Below the pieces are notes generated by a model. The model saw only the letters and a program-made list of their open reading frames with translations, was not told where the DNA came from and made no database searches. Positions 44,341-53,292 of a stretch of DNA of 64,000 nt are shown piece after piece. The translations under genes and the position numbers were made by a program. This DNA is from Granulicella sp. S190 (GTDB lineage: Bacteria; Acidobacteriota; Terriglobia; Terriglobales; Acidobacteriaceae). The DNA is taken from NCBI RefSeq assembly GCF_009766095.1, contig NZ_LMUD01000014.1, positions 509,588 through 573,587 of the forward strand. Direction: 5' to 3'. Positions within the stretch are counted from its first letter, which is position 1; every line of letters begins with the position of its first letter.

Positions 44341-44967
44341 CTAAATCAACTTATGGTCGGTCGTCAGTCGTCTTCGAACAAACTCTGTAACCTCATCGGT
44401 GACATATACCGGCGGCCGTATCGGCAACACCGGCGTTCCCTCTACCAGCTTCAGCGAAACCCCCTTCCACTCGGGCCTTCCGAGTACGCCCTCCGGCACC
44501 AGCACCGCATCTGCGCGATCCAGAAAATACTTTGCCGAATCTTTGAAGTCCGCTGTCTCCGGATCGAGCACGCTCAGGTAGAGATCGGGCCGCAGAAACC
44601 GCAAAATGCTGTTCGACTCGATCACCACGTTCTCTGCGCGCTCGATCTCCTTGCGAATCCTGGGCATCGCCTCCGACAGATCCCCCTGGCGTGTTCTGAC
44701 CCAGAACGACCGCATCGCGCCGGCCGCAAGATAACGTCCTGAGTCGGTGGTGGCGTCCCCCCCTGCGCGCTCTTCGCTCACCGCCACGGTGTGCTCTGCA
44801 GTCTCGCAGTCGCAGGGTTCCCCGTTCGCCGAACACATGCCATGTCCAAACTGAGTGATCTTAAAGGCTGTCCAGTGCTTCTCGGGCATCGCGGCGATCA
44901 GTCCCGCGACCACGCTCGTCTTGCCGATGTTTCTTGTGTGTCCGCCTACTACTACGATCGCCATCAT
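44341..44967 (-). CDS. P-loop nucleotide-binding protein (MobB-like)
   Basis: A 208-residue protein whose N-terminus VVVGGHTRNIGKTSVVAGLI has a Walker A of the form GHTRNIGKTS. It resembles the P-loop of MobB, which supports molybdopterin cofactor assembly. A Cys-rich segment CSANGEPCDCETAEH (about residues 45-60) could bind metal. The rest shows the alternating strand/helix pattern of the fold, with ENVVIESNSI as the likely Walker B strand. I cannot name a substrate; MobB-type or dethiobiotin-synthetase-like roles are alternatives. It is 22 bases downstream of lpxD on the same strand. Confidence 0.65.
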   Translation of the reverse strand: MMAIVVVGGHTRNIGKTSVVAGLIAAMPEKHWTAFKITQFGHGMCSANGEPCDCETAEHTVAVSEERAGGDATTDSGRYLAAGAMRSFWVRTRQGDLSEAMPRIRKEIERAENVVIESNSILRFLRPDLYLSVLDPETADFKDSAKYFLDRADAVLVPEGVLGRPEWKGVSLKLVEGTPVLPIRPPVYVTDEVTEFVRRRLTTDHKLI

Positions 44968-44989
44968 TCACCACATCACTTCTAAGATC

Positions 44990-45916
44990 TTACCGGTGCT
45001 TCAACCTTGCGAGATCCCGCAGATACTCCTTCAGGGGCCGTGCCGGGCGGCCCCAGAAGACTTCGCCTGGCCCGCGCATCTTCTTTCCGCTGAGCACGCC
45101 CGCGCCGCCGCCAAGAATTACTCCAGCGCCTACTGTCGCGTGCTCTCCGATTCCTACCTGCCCGCCCAGGATCGCTCCGTCTTCCACAACGCTTGATCCT
45201 GAGATGCCCGTCTGCGCTGCGATGATCACATTCTTACCGATGACGCAGTTGTGACCGATGTGCACGAGATTGTCGATCTTCGTTCCTCGCCCGATTCGCG
45301 TCTCGCCCAACGCGCCGCGATCGATCGTTGTGTTCGCTCCGATTTCGACGTCGTCCTCCACTACGAGACGTCCCTGCTGGGGAAAGATGAGGTACTCTCC
45401 GGTCTCGCCGTTGCGGGCATAGCCAAAGCCTGTGGACCCCAGCACCGCTCCCGCCTGTACGACAACGTGATCTCCCAACACGGTTCCTGCATAGATCGTC
45501 ACCCGCGCTCCGATCATGCATCCGCTCCCGATCACCGCATTCTCTCCGATCACCGCACCCGGCCCGATCGCAGTGCCCGCGCCGATGGTTGCGCTCGAGT
45601 TCACCACCGCTAAAGCGTGCACTCCCGACTGGACGCCAGTGCCTGCGAGCTTTTTTGCGATCACAGCGAACGTGTACCTTGCATCTGCCACCCATAACAC
45701 CCTTGGGTCGAGCGACTGCCCGGCATACGCCAGCTTTGTGCTCGCCAGGATGACACCGGCGTTCGAGCGCTTCGCTCTGTTCAACGCCTCGGCGTCTGTG
45801 GCGAAGATCACCGAACTCTCCTTCGCGGCTTCAATACTCGAGACCTCCGTGACCAGAACTTCTAACGGCGGTGCGTTTACGCCAGCCCAACCTGCAACCT
45901 GACTCATCGTTGCCAT
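44990..45916 (-). CDS. lpxD: UDP-3-O-acylglucosamine N-acyltransferase
   Basis: Adds the N-linked acyl chain to UDP-3-O-acylglucosamine in lipid A synthesis. The 308-residue protein has an N-terminal uridine-binding domain, then hexapeptide repeats, e.g. [17 protein letters not shown], and the catalytic His in [15 protein letters not shown]-terminal helix closes it. The start at 45916 gives an ATGA overlap with the upstream acyltransferase gene and the usual N-terminus; a longer frame to 45976 exists but overlaps that gene. Its pairing with an LpxL-type gene supports its role and shows that the organism makes lipopolysaccharide. Confidence 0.92.
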   Translation of the reverse strand: MATMSQVAGWAGVNAPPLEVLVTEVSSIEAAKESSVIFATDAEALNRAKRSNAGVILASTKLAYAGQSLDPRVLWVADARYTFAVIAKKLAGTGVQSGVHALAVVNSSATIGAGTAIGPGAVIGENAVIGSGCMIGARVTIYAGTVLGDHVVVQAGAVLGSTGFGYARNGETGEYLIFPQQGRLVVEDDVEIGANTTIDRGALGETRIGRGTKIDNLVHIGHNCVIGKNVIIAAQTGISGSSVVEDGAILGGQVGIGEHATVGAGVILGGGAGVLSGKKMRGPGEVFWGRPARPLKEYLRDLARLKHR

Positions 45917-46860
45917 CAATAGATTCCCTCTTCCCCGGAAGGCCGTGTCTTCCATCGACGGTGCATCCAGAGCCACTGCTCAGGGTGCAGTCGAATGGTT
46001 GCTTCAATCGCTGCGGTAAACGCCGCCGTATTTGTAACTGCGTCTGTTTCAGGATCGCCGGTGTGGATTACTTCGAGCTCCTGGCCAAAGTGTAGAACGT
46101 ACTTTTGTTCAGTCTCATCCCACAGAAGAAACCCCGGCACGACCGCAGCTCCGGTCTTCAGCGCGATCCGCGCCATGCCCGAGGCAGTGCAGGCTTCCAC
46201 TCCAAAGAAAGGCACAAAGACGCCCTGTGGCGGGGTCATATTTGTATCCATCAGAATCCCCACCGTCTCTCCTGCCCGCATCGATGCAATCAGGCCCCGG
46301 GCGAAGTCGTCCTTGTGGATCACCCGATTGCCGTGCAGACAGCGGACACGATTTACGAAGGCATCCACGAGAGGATTATCTAACCGCCGGATCACCATGC
46401 CCATCGGCATGCCCATCAGAGAGTGATAGAAGCTTGAGAGCTCCCACGCCCCAAGGTGCCCTGTTAACACAAGTACTCCCTTTCCGCGTTTGCGAGCGTT
46501 CAGGTAGTTGTCCAGCCCCTCGTAATGGATAAAACGGCTCGCACTCTCCGGCGTGTATCCGGGCATCAGACAGAACTCGGCGAGCTGCCATCCGAGATTT
46601 CGATATAAGAGCCGGAGAGTTTTGTATCGTTCGAGCTCAGACATCTCTGGAAATGCGAGCTTCAGGTTGCGCTCCCCTACGCCGCGCAGCCTTCCCAAGA
46701 GCCGAAGTGCAAGCGCTCCAATGGCTGCGCCTGCTGCTCGCGCCCACGCCCTGGGTAATAAGCGCATGAAGCTGATAGCGAGCCATACGATGGCAAACTC
46801 AAATCGTTCGCGGAGACTCACCTCCACGTCCTTACCCTCTTTTTGTGGGACTTTGCTCAA
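45916..46860 (-). CDS. lipid A biosynthesis acyltransferase (LpxL/HtrB type)
   Basis: A 314-residue lysophospholipid/lipid A acyltransferase with an N-terminal membrane anchor (residues about 20-50). The catalytic HX4E is in [16 protein letters not shown], and the [20 protein letters not shown] segment (about residue 205) is the typical second motif. It transfers a secondary acyl chain to a lipid A precursor at the inner membrane. It heads an operon with lpxD and the P-loop gene. Whether laurate or another chain is used is not shown. Confidence 0.87.
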   Translation of the reverse strand: MSKVPQKEGKDVEVSLRERFEFAIVWLAISFMRLLPRAWARAAGAAIGALALRLLGRLRGVGERNLKLAFPEMSELERYKTLRLLYRNLGWQLAEFCLMPGYTPESASRFIHYEGLDNYLNARKRGKGVLVLTGHLGAWELSSFYHSLMGMPMGMVIRRLDNPLVDAFVNRVRCLHGNRVIHKDDFARGLIASMRAGETVGILMDTNMTPPQGVFVPFFGVEACTASGMARIALKTGAAVVPGFLLWDETEQKYVLHFGQELEVIHTGDPETDAVTNTAAFTAAIEATIRLHPEQWLWMHRRWKTRPSGEEGIY

Positions 46861-47043
46861 GCTCTTAGTCTACCGACTTCGGGCTCTTGAGGCCCGAAGG
46901 TTTCTTCTGCCGGATGCGGGACGGCACTGCATGTAAGACGGATGGACCCTATAATGAGACGCTGCCTTGGATGTGACGAGGCAAATAAGGCAAGTGGGAA
47001 CGGCCGGCGACATACGGACTCCTTGCTGTAAGGGAAGAGCATC

Positions 47044-48672
47044 ATGCTACGAACGTCCAGCGTCCGGCAGGAGAACTTGAGCGGGCAGAAGTTTTTGTCG
47101 TCAGAGGAGTCTACCGCGCGGACCCACAGAGTACGGGGCCTTTCGATCTTTCTCTTTTTCTGCGGAGTCTTTTCTTTCCTCTACCTGAATCTTTTCCGCT
47201 GGCCGGGTGTGCCGATCTTTCGTTTTGGGGATGAGAACTTTTTCTGGGTGTATGCGTCCCGCATGCGATCGGGAGAGCAGTTTTTGAGGGACTTTCACCA
47301 GTTCACACCGCCTGGGGTGAACCTCTGCTACCTGGCGTTCTTTCGCCTGTTTGGGGAGAGTGTTCGCAGCACAAGCTGGTCTGTCCTTTGCCTGGGCTTT
47401 GCGCTTACGCTGGTCTGTTTTCTGGTCGCGCGTCAGTTGATGCGGTTGGCGATGGCTATGCTGACCGCGCTGGCATGTGCCGTGCTTCTCTATGGAGACA
47501 GGTTTGACGCGACTCATCATTGGTTCAGTTCGCTGGCAGCGGTGCTTGCTGTCTGGAGCCTGTTTCCCTCTCGTTCGAAGACGCGCATCGTGCTTGCCGG
47601 GTCACTACTTGCTCTCTCTGCATTTTGCACGCAGACGGCAGGTGCAATGGCGACGCTGGCCTGCTGTCTGGCGTTGATGCTGGAGCATCGTCTCGGCGAT
47701 GTCTCCTGGCGGCTTGTCGCTCGTCGTATCACGCTGCTATTGATCAGCGAGATCTCAGTGTGGACCTTGTTGAGCTGGCGATACCTGCTTGCAGCGGGAG
47801 CTGGCAGGTATTGGTACTTTCAGGTTCTTTATCCGTCTCGATATGTTCATTTTCCGGATGGGTTTTTGTTTCCACGTTTCGGGCCCCCTCATCATCTGCG
47901 CTCATGGATCAGCTTTACCGATCATCTGTTTGTGTACTTCTTAATTCTTCTGATCCTTCCGGCGGTCGTGTTGTTCGTGCGCCGCCGTCCCGCTTCGCCG
48001 AAACATACGATGCCGGTGGCGCTGCTTACCTCGCTGAGCGTCTTTCTGACGCTTGAGATCATCACGAGACTCAATTGGAACCGCATGCATGCGATTGCCA
48101 TGCCCGCGCTTATTCTGCTTGCGTGGATGGTCAGTCAAAGGGTGAAGACCGAGCGAGTCCTTATGCCGCTGGGCTGGGGCCTCTTAGGCGTACTGGCGCT
48201 GGCGATCGTGGTTACAACCCAGCTTCATCCCTATCAGCAGATCACGTTGCCCACGGGGCAGGCCATGATGGAGCCGGAGGATTTGGTGGAAGCCGATTGG
48301 CTGATGCGGCACACTGCTGCAGGCGATCGTTTTTTGGAGGTCGCTCATATGCGTTTCTATCTGCCTCTGCAACTGCGGGAGGTGGGTGCAAGCGATGTTC
48401 TGCTTCCCTACGAGGTTACGCTGCCAGAGTGGGTCACCGAGACTGTCAAAGATTTGAGAGAACAGAAGGTGGAGTACATCCTCTGGGCGCCGAGGATGGG
48501 GATCTTTCACGTAGGAGATCCGCCCGCTTCACAGATCGATACTCTAGGACCATTACGCACCTACATGCGGAGTGCCTATGTTCGCGTGAAGTTGTTCGAC
48601 AACGGCGACGAGATCTGGGAGCGAGTTGCGGAGGCACGGACGGCCGTCCCGCTTCGAGATACCAGCAGATGA
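47044..48672 (+). CDS. hypothetical polytopic membrane protein, GT-C glycosyltransferase-like
   Basis: A 542-residue membrane protein with about ten hydrophobic segments. The first external loop holds FGDENFFWVYASRM, an acidic pair placed as in GT39-type (GT-C) transferases that use lipid-linked sugars. The C-terminal 130 residues are soluble and should face the periplasm. The best guess is transfer of a sugar from polyprenyl phosphate to a lipid or polymer. GGGAAGAG lies before the ATG. Neighbours give no further hint. Confidence 0.65.
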   Translation: MLRTSSVRQENLSGQKFLSSEESTARTHRVRGLSIFLFFCGVFSFLYLNLFRWPGVPIFRFGDENFFWVYASRMRSGEQFLRDFHQFTPPGVNLCYLAFFRLFGESVRSTSWSVLCLGFALTLVCFLVARQLMRLAMAMLTALACAVLLYGDRFDATHHWFSSLAAVLAVWSLFPSRSKTRIVLAGSLLALSAFCTQTAGAMATLACCLALMLEHRLGDVSWRLVARRITLLLISEISVWTLLSWRYLLAAGAGRYWYFQVLYPSRYVHFPDGFLFPRFGPPHHLRSWISFTDHLFVYFLILLILPAVVLFVRRRPASPKHTMPVALLTSLSVFLTLEIITRLNWNRMHAIAMPALILLAWMVSQRVKTERVLMPLGWGLLGVLALAIVVTTQLHPYQQITLPTGQAMMEPEDLVEADWLMRHTAAGDRFLEVAHMRFYLPLQLREVGASDVLLPYEVTLPEWVTETVKDLREQKVEYILWAPRMGIFHVGDPPASQIDTLGPLRTYMRSAYVRVKLFDNGDEIWERVAEARTAVPLRDTSR

Positions 48673-48812
48673 AGTTGAAGTGAGAGCCTGAGAAGAAAGA
48701 TTTTCTAACGTCGAACCTGACCATCTTCCTTGCTTTTAGAAATGACAATCAAACGACAAAATTGAGACGCGCGACCGACACCTCTCCGAAGAGCGCTCAC
48801 TAGCATGTCTCT

Positions 48813-49877
48813 ATGCCGCACCCGATACTGAAATCAGATATCCCCCAAACGGGCCGCTACAGGAAGGCGATGGTGTTCGCGCTCGCTCTTCTCTGCGCTA
48901 CGAAGATCGTAGCGGCACAAGATACACCGCTCCTATCCGGCGGCGTTGCGTTCTTTCACAGCACCAGCGGAGGCAGCACGGACTTCACCCCTGTCATCGA
49001 GCCGTTGCTGGCAGCACCCATCGGCCAGCATCTGTTTATCGAGTCTCGAGCGACCCTGCTGGAGACGTGGCTCCCGAAAGGGAATGGTCAGAGCGGCGAC
49101 GATCACATTCACTTCATCGGTCTGAACTATCTCTCTGGAGACTTTCTCATCAACCGTCACCTGACGCTGGTTGCCGGAAGCTACCTGGTTCCCTTTGCCT
49201 CGTACAACGAGCGCCTGTCTCCCATCTGGATCAATAACTTTCAGGACACGCCTTTGATCGCCAGCCTGGGCGTGAATACCGGCACTGGCCTGGGTGGGAT
49301 GGCGCGCGGCTCTGTTGTCTCCCACGAGAAGTACTCCGTCGACTACACAGCCTTCTACTCCACTCGAAGCAACAACCTGCAGTTTCCTGCGGATCGCGAG
49401 TTTGGCGGACGAGTCAATCTCTATCTGCCTGTACAACGGCTGGAGGTTGGGTTTTCTTATGATCGTGTTCTGCAGGGTGTCCATGAAAACTTCTATGGAG
49501 TCCATGTGTGGTGGGAGCCGAAGGACACTGCACTCCGGCTGCGCTCTGAGTTTACCAGCGGACAGCACGCAGATGGGTATTGGGTTGAGGCCGACTATCG
49601 ACTACAACGCTTCGGCGGTCCGGATAGCGTGATCGGGCGATTCGAGCCGGTCTTTCGCATGCAGCAGACCTTTCGTCGCGACAACGTGGCAAGCGATGGA
49701 CTGTTGCCGGTGGATGTTCAGAGGGCAGACTTCGCGATCGACTACAACCTGCCTCACAACACAAGAATTCTTACCAGCTACGGACGGCAGTTTGCTTCCA
49801 CTGGAGATCACAACGTATGGGAGACAGGTATCGTTTATCGCTTCCTCTTTCCAGCGTGGAGGGCAAAAGACAAATGA
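48813..49877 (+). CDS. probable outer-membrane beta-barrel protein
   Basis: A 354-residue exported protein with a signal peptide (VFALALLCATKIVAAQD, residues about 21-37). The mature chain alternates polar and aromatic residues in strands such as HLFIESRATLLETWLP and FLINRHLTLVAGSYLVPF, ending in a strand with terminal aromatic residues (TGIVYRFLFPAWR). It looks like a porin-type barrel of about 14 strands, but no family is recognised. Its stop codon overlaps the start of a monohaem cytochrome gene by four bases. Confidence 0.65.
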   Translation: MPHPILKSDIPQTGRYRKAMVFALALLCATKIVAAQDTPLLSGGVAFFHSTSGGSTDFTPVIEPLLAAPIGQHLFIESRATLLETWLPKGNGQSGDDHIHFIGLNYLSGDFLINRHLTLVAGSYLVPFASYNERLSPIWINNFQDTPLIASLGVNTGTGLGGMARGSVVSHEKYSVDYTAFYSTRSNNLQFPADREFGGRVNLYLPVQRLEVGFSYDRVLQGVHENFYGVHVWWEPKDTALRLRSEFTSGQHADGYWVEADYRLQRFGGPDSVIGRFEPVFRMQQTFRRDNVASDGLLPVDVQRADFAIDYNLPHNTRILTSYGRQFASTGDHNVWETGIVYRFLFPAWRAKDK

Positions 49878-50221
49878 CACCGACAAGGCTGTTTTCCATG
49901 ACTCTGGCGGCTGTGCTCGTATCCGCTTCACTTCCGACCCTCGCCAAGCCAGTTCCACAGGCTGCTTCTTCAACGCCGCAGAGCGGCTCTACCGCTGGTA
50001 GTTCAGGCATGCACGCGACAGCAGGAAAGCCGCAGGCGAAAAAGCAGTTGGACCAGGCGGATGAGGGCAACAGAATCTTTGAGCAGAACTGCTCTCGCTG
50101 CCACAATGCGCCGGACGGCTTCTCTTCTCACATCTCCGGCACTGTCGTTCGTCATATGCGCGTACGAGCGAACCTTAGCGACCATGACGAGCAGGAGCTA
50201 CTTCGCTTCTTCAATCCATAG
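49874..50221 (+). CDS. monohaem c-type cytochrome
   Basis: A 115-residue protein with a signal peptide (LFSMTLAAVLVSASLPTLA) and a Ser/Ala/Gly-rich linker. The haem site is CSRCH in IFEQNCSRCHNAPDG, and the probable axial Met is in VVRHMRVRANLS; the final LSDHDEQELLRFF is the usual C-terminal helix of cytochrome c. It is a periplasmic electron carrier. The ATG at 49874 lies inside the stop of the barrel-protein gene (ATGA), so it is made together with that protein. Confidence 0.87.
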   Translation: MTPTRLFSMTLAAVLVSASLPTLAKPVPQAASSTPQSGSTAGSSGMHATAGKPQAKKQLDQADEGNRIFEQNCSRCHNAPDGFSSHISGTVVRHMRVRANLSDHDEQELLRFFNP

Positions 50222-50239
50222 AAAAGCCAACAGAAAAGC

Positions 50240-50270
50240 AAAAGGGACGGCTCAATGAGCCGTCCCTTTT
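50240..50270. terminator. bidirectional terminator
   Basis: GGGACGGCTC (50244-50253) pairs perfectly with GAGCCGTCCC (50257-50266) around a three-base loop, with an A run before and a T run after, so it can terminate both the cytochrome gene and the convergent SYLF gene. Confidence 0.9.
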
Positions 50271-50290
50271 AGCAGGCAAACGAAAGTTAC

Positions 50291-50995
50291 TTACTGGTTT
50301 TTAGCTACGACAAAGTACTTCGCCACGGTGCGTACGAAGGGGCGAGCTTCCACAGGGGTAATCTGCTTACCGCCAAGGATCTGGTCGAAAGAGATATCCG
50401 AACCGTAGAGCGCACGGGTATCGTCCTGGTTCTGCGAGAGGACCGTACCATCGAGGTTGATGCCGGCAAATAGTCCCTTGCTACGTGAGTAGCTTAGGAA
50501 CTCGGCATTCAGCTTCCAATCGGTTCCAGCCTGAGCATTGCGTCCAACCGGACCCGCCGCTGCAGCAGCATCCGCACCCAGCTTGAACTTGTTCTTCAAC
50601 ATGTCCTGCAGGCCCTGCTGGTTCATCGCAACGAGTACGAGGTCTGTCGCCTGTCCACCAATCTGGAAACCGAAGCTTCCGCCAGCGAGCTGAACACAGA
50701 CTGGAGCGCTCCACTTGCCACCTGGCGTGCGGCAGGTAGCGACACCCTGGCCGTACTGGGCTCCAACTACGAATGCGCCCTTTTTGTAGCTGGGGATGAC
50801 TACTACGCAAGACGCACCCGAGAGAATTCCTCCAGGGATTGCCTTGTCAGGGGTAGCCATAATCTCGTGGAGAACCTGGGTGGCAGACGTAAGGCGGTCT
50901 GCAACCTTCGCCTTATCGCCCTCCGCGTGCGCCGACAGAGAACCGGCAATCATTGCCAAACCACACAGAGTTACTGAAATCTTCTTCAATATCAT
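50291..50995 (-). CDS. SYLF-domain (YSC84-like) exported protein
   Basis: A 234-residue protein with a signal peptide (KKISVTLCGLAMIAGSLSAH then AEG). The SYLF domain shows the family pattern: PDKAIPGGILSGASCVVVIP, GGSFGFQIGGQATDLVLVAM and LFAGINLDGTVL. SYLF domains bind phosphoinositides in eukaryotes; in bacteria the exported forms have no settled function. The start at 50995 has AAAGGAAT upstream and puts the signal peptide at the N-terminus; a frame to 51061 adds a hydrophilic leader. Confidence 0.87.
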   Translation of the reverse strand: MILKKISVTLCGLAMIAGSLSAHAEGDKAKVADRLTSATQVLHEIMATPDKAIPGGILSGASCVVVIPSYKKGAFVVGAQYGQGVATCRTPGGKWSAPVCVQLAGGSFGFQIGGQATDLVLVAMNQQGLQDMLKNKFKLGADAAAAAGPVGRNAQAGTDWKLNAEFLSYSRSKGLFAGINLDGTVLSQNQDDTRALYGSDISFDQILGGKQITPVEARPFVRTVAKYFVVAKNQ

Positions 50996-51424
50996 CGATA
51001 TTCCTTTCACATTCCCGTTCTGAATTTGGAGGGGACCCAACAAACTGTCTATTTCCAACACTATGTAGGATGGGCGAAAAACGCACCAAGTTGCCCAGCC
51101 ACGCCAACGGGACTAGCATACGCCGAGAAGAAGGCCATACACGCGAAAAAATGGGGGTTGTAGAGATAATGTCGGTAGAACTCCGACGCTATCTCTACAA
51201 CCCCTCTCCCAGGTCTGTGTTGCTTGGTAGTACTTTGCCTCACATTACCTTTGCCCACAACGGTACGAAGGTGGGTAGACCTTTGAGCAGTTTTTGTTAA
51301 TCAAATAGTTAACAAATTTGCCAGTAAAAAACAGACTTAACTCTATCCTGGGTAGGGTTTATGGCGATGTGGCTCCGCGAAACCGCCTTGAGTGCCCTAA
51401 TTCTTCGATGAATCGCCAATTACC
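50996..51424. other. intergenic stretch between the SYLF and NarL-type genes
   Basis: About 430 bases without a credible gene. It holds the long hairpin at 51154-51204 and must contain the SYLF promoter. A TTTGTTAA-rich AT patch occurs near 51290-51320. I found nothing else. Confidence 0.45.
51154..51204 (-). terminator. long hairpin with T run on the minus strand
   Basis: GGGGTTGTAGAGATA (51154-51168) is complementary without mismatch to 51190-51204, and GTCGG/CCGAC (51171-51175, 51183-51187) pair inside the loop. On the minus strand the hairpin is followed by CCATTTTTTCG, so it could end the NarL-type transcript about 220 bases past its stop codon. Its two-tier structure is longer than an ordinary terminator, so a small RNA or SYLF leader element is possible. 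Confidence 0.55.
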
Positions 51425-52087
51425 TTACTTCAGGATGAGTTGCTGGCCGACGACATGCACAGAGAGCGCAATCCGGTTTTCTACTCCGACCTTTCGCATC
51501 AGTTTGCCCACGTGCTTCTTGACTGTGGCGACGTCGATTCCAAGTTCTTCAGCAATCATGCGGTTTGGATGTCCAGCGACCAGCAAACGTAGAACCTGGA
51601 GCTCGCGCTCGGTGAATCTGGGTTCTTTGGCTGGTTTCGCGGCTGCTGCTGCCTCCGCTCGGGTCGATTCGAGTAATCGGGCCAATACTTTGCGCGGAGC
51701 CCACACAGAGCCGTCCTGGACGATCTCGATCGCCATACGGATCTCGCTCTCCTTCGAGGTCTGGGCCAGGTAACCTTTCGCCCCGGCGCCGATGATGCGC
51801 TCGATATGGTCGTGGTCCTCCTCCAGACCGAGCACGATAAGCCGGAAACGAGGCCGCGTCCTGCGAAAGCTTGCCAGCAGCTCAAAGATATGTTCTGTAC
51901 AGGCCGAATCTACGAGAATCAACGAGACTCCGGAGGCATCGAGAGCCCCTGGAACCGAGAGGGGAACGATCTCGACCGGTCCACCACTTGGAAAGATGGT
52001 CTGCAACCCCAAAACCCGCAATGGATCTGCCGCCACCAAACCCACCCGCAACGGTCCACGGGCCTTCTTGTTCTTCCTGTCTTTCAT
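51425..52087 (-). CDS. NarL/LuxR-family response regulator
   Basis: A 220-residue DNA-binding regulator. The C-terminal 65 residues are a LuxR-type helix-turn-helix: FTERELQVLRLLVAGHPN, then MIAEELGIDVATVKKHVGKL. The N-terminal part has a receiver fold with GAKGYLAQTSKE as the loop after strand five. The possible phosphorylation Asp is in ILVDSACTE, but the usual acidic pair at the N-terminus is reduced to AADP, so phosphorylation is uncertain. No sensor kinase is adjacent. It may be an atypical, kinase-independent receiver. Confidence 0.8.
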   Translation of the reverse strand: MKDRKNKKARGPLRVGLVAADPLRVLGLQTIFPSGGPVEIVPLSVPGALDASGVSLILVDSACTEHIFELLASFRRTRPRFRLIVLGLEEDHDHIERIIGAGAKGYLAQTSKESEIRMAIEIVQDGSVWAPRKVLARLLESTRAEAAAAAKPAKEPRFTERELQVLRLLVAGHPNRMIAEELGIDVATVKKHVGKLMRKVGVENRIALSVHVVGQQLILK

Positions 52088-52171
52088 TTTGCGGCACAGC
52101 CCCTTTACTCAGCATCGTGCAATTAGTAGGCCGTCTTTAGCGCTTTTAGAAAATCATGCCCCCTGCCATCT

Positions 52172-52726
52172 CTACAGCTTCGGCAGAACGATTCCCTGCT
52201 GGTTCTGGTACTTCCCTTTACGGTCCGCATAACTGACCTCACAGACCTCGTCGGACTGGAAGAACAGGATCTGGCAGAGCCCTTCATTCGCATAGATGCG
52301 AGCCGGCAGCGGGGTCGTGTTCGAGATCTCGAGGGTGACAAAACCTTCCCACTCGGGCTCGAACGGGGTGACATTTACGATGATGCCGCAACGGGCGTAG
52401 GTCGATTTCCCGACGCAGATTGTGAGCACATCGCGAGGGATCTTGAAGTATTCAATCGATCGCGCGAGTGCGAAAGAGTTAGGCGGAACGATGACGCTGT
52501 CGGCCTGCACCGTTACGAAAGAGCGCTCGTCGAACGCTTTTGGATCGATGATGGCGCTATTGACGTTGGTGAAGATCTTGAACTCGTCCGAGACGCGGAG
52601 ATCATAGCCGTAGGAGGAGAGTCCATAGGAGATGACTCCCTCTCGAACCTGTTTCTCGCTGAAAGGAGCGATCATTCCATGTTTGGTTGCCTGTTCGCGA
52701 ATCCAACGGTCGCTTTTGATTGCCAC
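52172..52726 (-). CDS. dcd: dCTP deaminase
   Basis: A 184-residue dUTPase-fold enzyme that deaminates dCTP to dUTP for dTMP synthesis. Signatures are [11 protein letters not shown] at the N-terminus, [46 protein letters not shown] with the catalytic Ser-Thr-Arg and the Glu in [15 protein letters not shown]. The GTG at 52726 gives the standard N-terminus; a frame to 52780 adds 18 residues not seen in the family. Whether it is mono- or bifunctional (dCTP deaminase/dUTPase) cannot be decided by eye. Confidence 0.92.
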   Translation of the reverse strand: MAIKSDRWIREQATKHGMIAPFSEKQVREGVISYGLSSYGYDLRVSDEFKIFTNVNSAIIDPKAFDERSFVTVQADSVIVPPNSFALARSIEYFKIPRDVLTICVGKSTYARCGIIVNVTPFEPEWEGFVTLEISNTTPLPARIYANEGLCQILFFQSDEVCEVSYADRKGKYQNQQGIVLPKL

Positions 52727-52960
52727 TCTGGTGTGCCCCTTCGGTTCTACGATTTGAATTTTCGCAGAAGGTAATATCACTAATTGTCGCAGAAGGGTGT
52801 AAATTGGGTGCGGTAGTGCCCAGGCCCTCTTGCCTCATTAGATTCTTCATCTTACGGTAGCGTTCTTTCGTTGACAATCTGAGTTCGAGTTTCTACCATC
52901 ACCGTACTACCAGGTCAGCATCAGTTTCTAAAAAATTACAGCCCAAGGACGGCGGCCCAG

Positions 52961-53230
52961 ATGATTAAGCAGGATCTCATACAGAGGGTGGTGGAAAGAA
53001 CCGGCCTTCCCAGGACAAAAGCAGAGTCGGCTGTCGATGCGATCTTCGAGAGCATGAAGGCGACTCTTATCGCGGGCGACCGCATTGAACTCCGCGGATT
53101 CGGTGTTTTTACCGTCAAACCGCGCAAAACCGGAATCGGCCGCAACCCAAGGACCGGAGCCGAGGTCACCATTGCACCAGGCAAGGCGGTTCGTTTCAAG
53201 CCCGGCAAAGAACTGCACCTTCTCGACTAA
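52961..53230 (+). CDS. HU/IHF-family DNA-binding protein
   Basis: An 89-residue nucleoid protein. The family arm sequence is present as GRNPRTGAEVTIAPGKAVRF, and the helical body begins MIKQDLIQRVVERTGLPRTK. HU homodimers or IHF heterodimers bend DNA. The conserved Pro at the tip of the arm is in NPRTG, and the family's GFGVF motif occurs as LRGFGVFTVKPR. The ATG has weak upstream complementarity, and the gene is preceded by about 230 bases that must hold its promoter. Confidence 0.92.
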   Translation: MIKQDLIQRVVERTGLPRTKAESAVDAIFESMKATLIAGDRIELRGFGVFTVKPRKTGIGRNPRTGAEVTIAPGKAVRFKPGKELHLLD

Positions 53231-53292
53231 GCACCGGACGAAATCTCTGTCCAAACCCTACCTCCCCTACAATCTGTTGCTGCGAGGCACCG

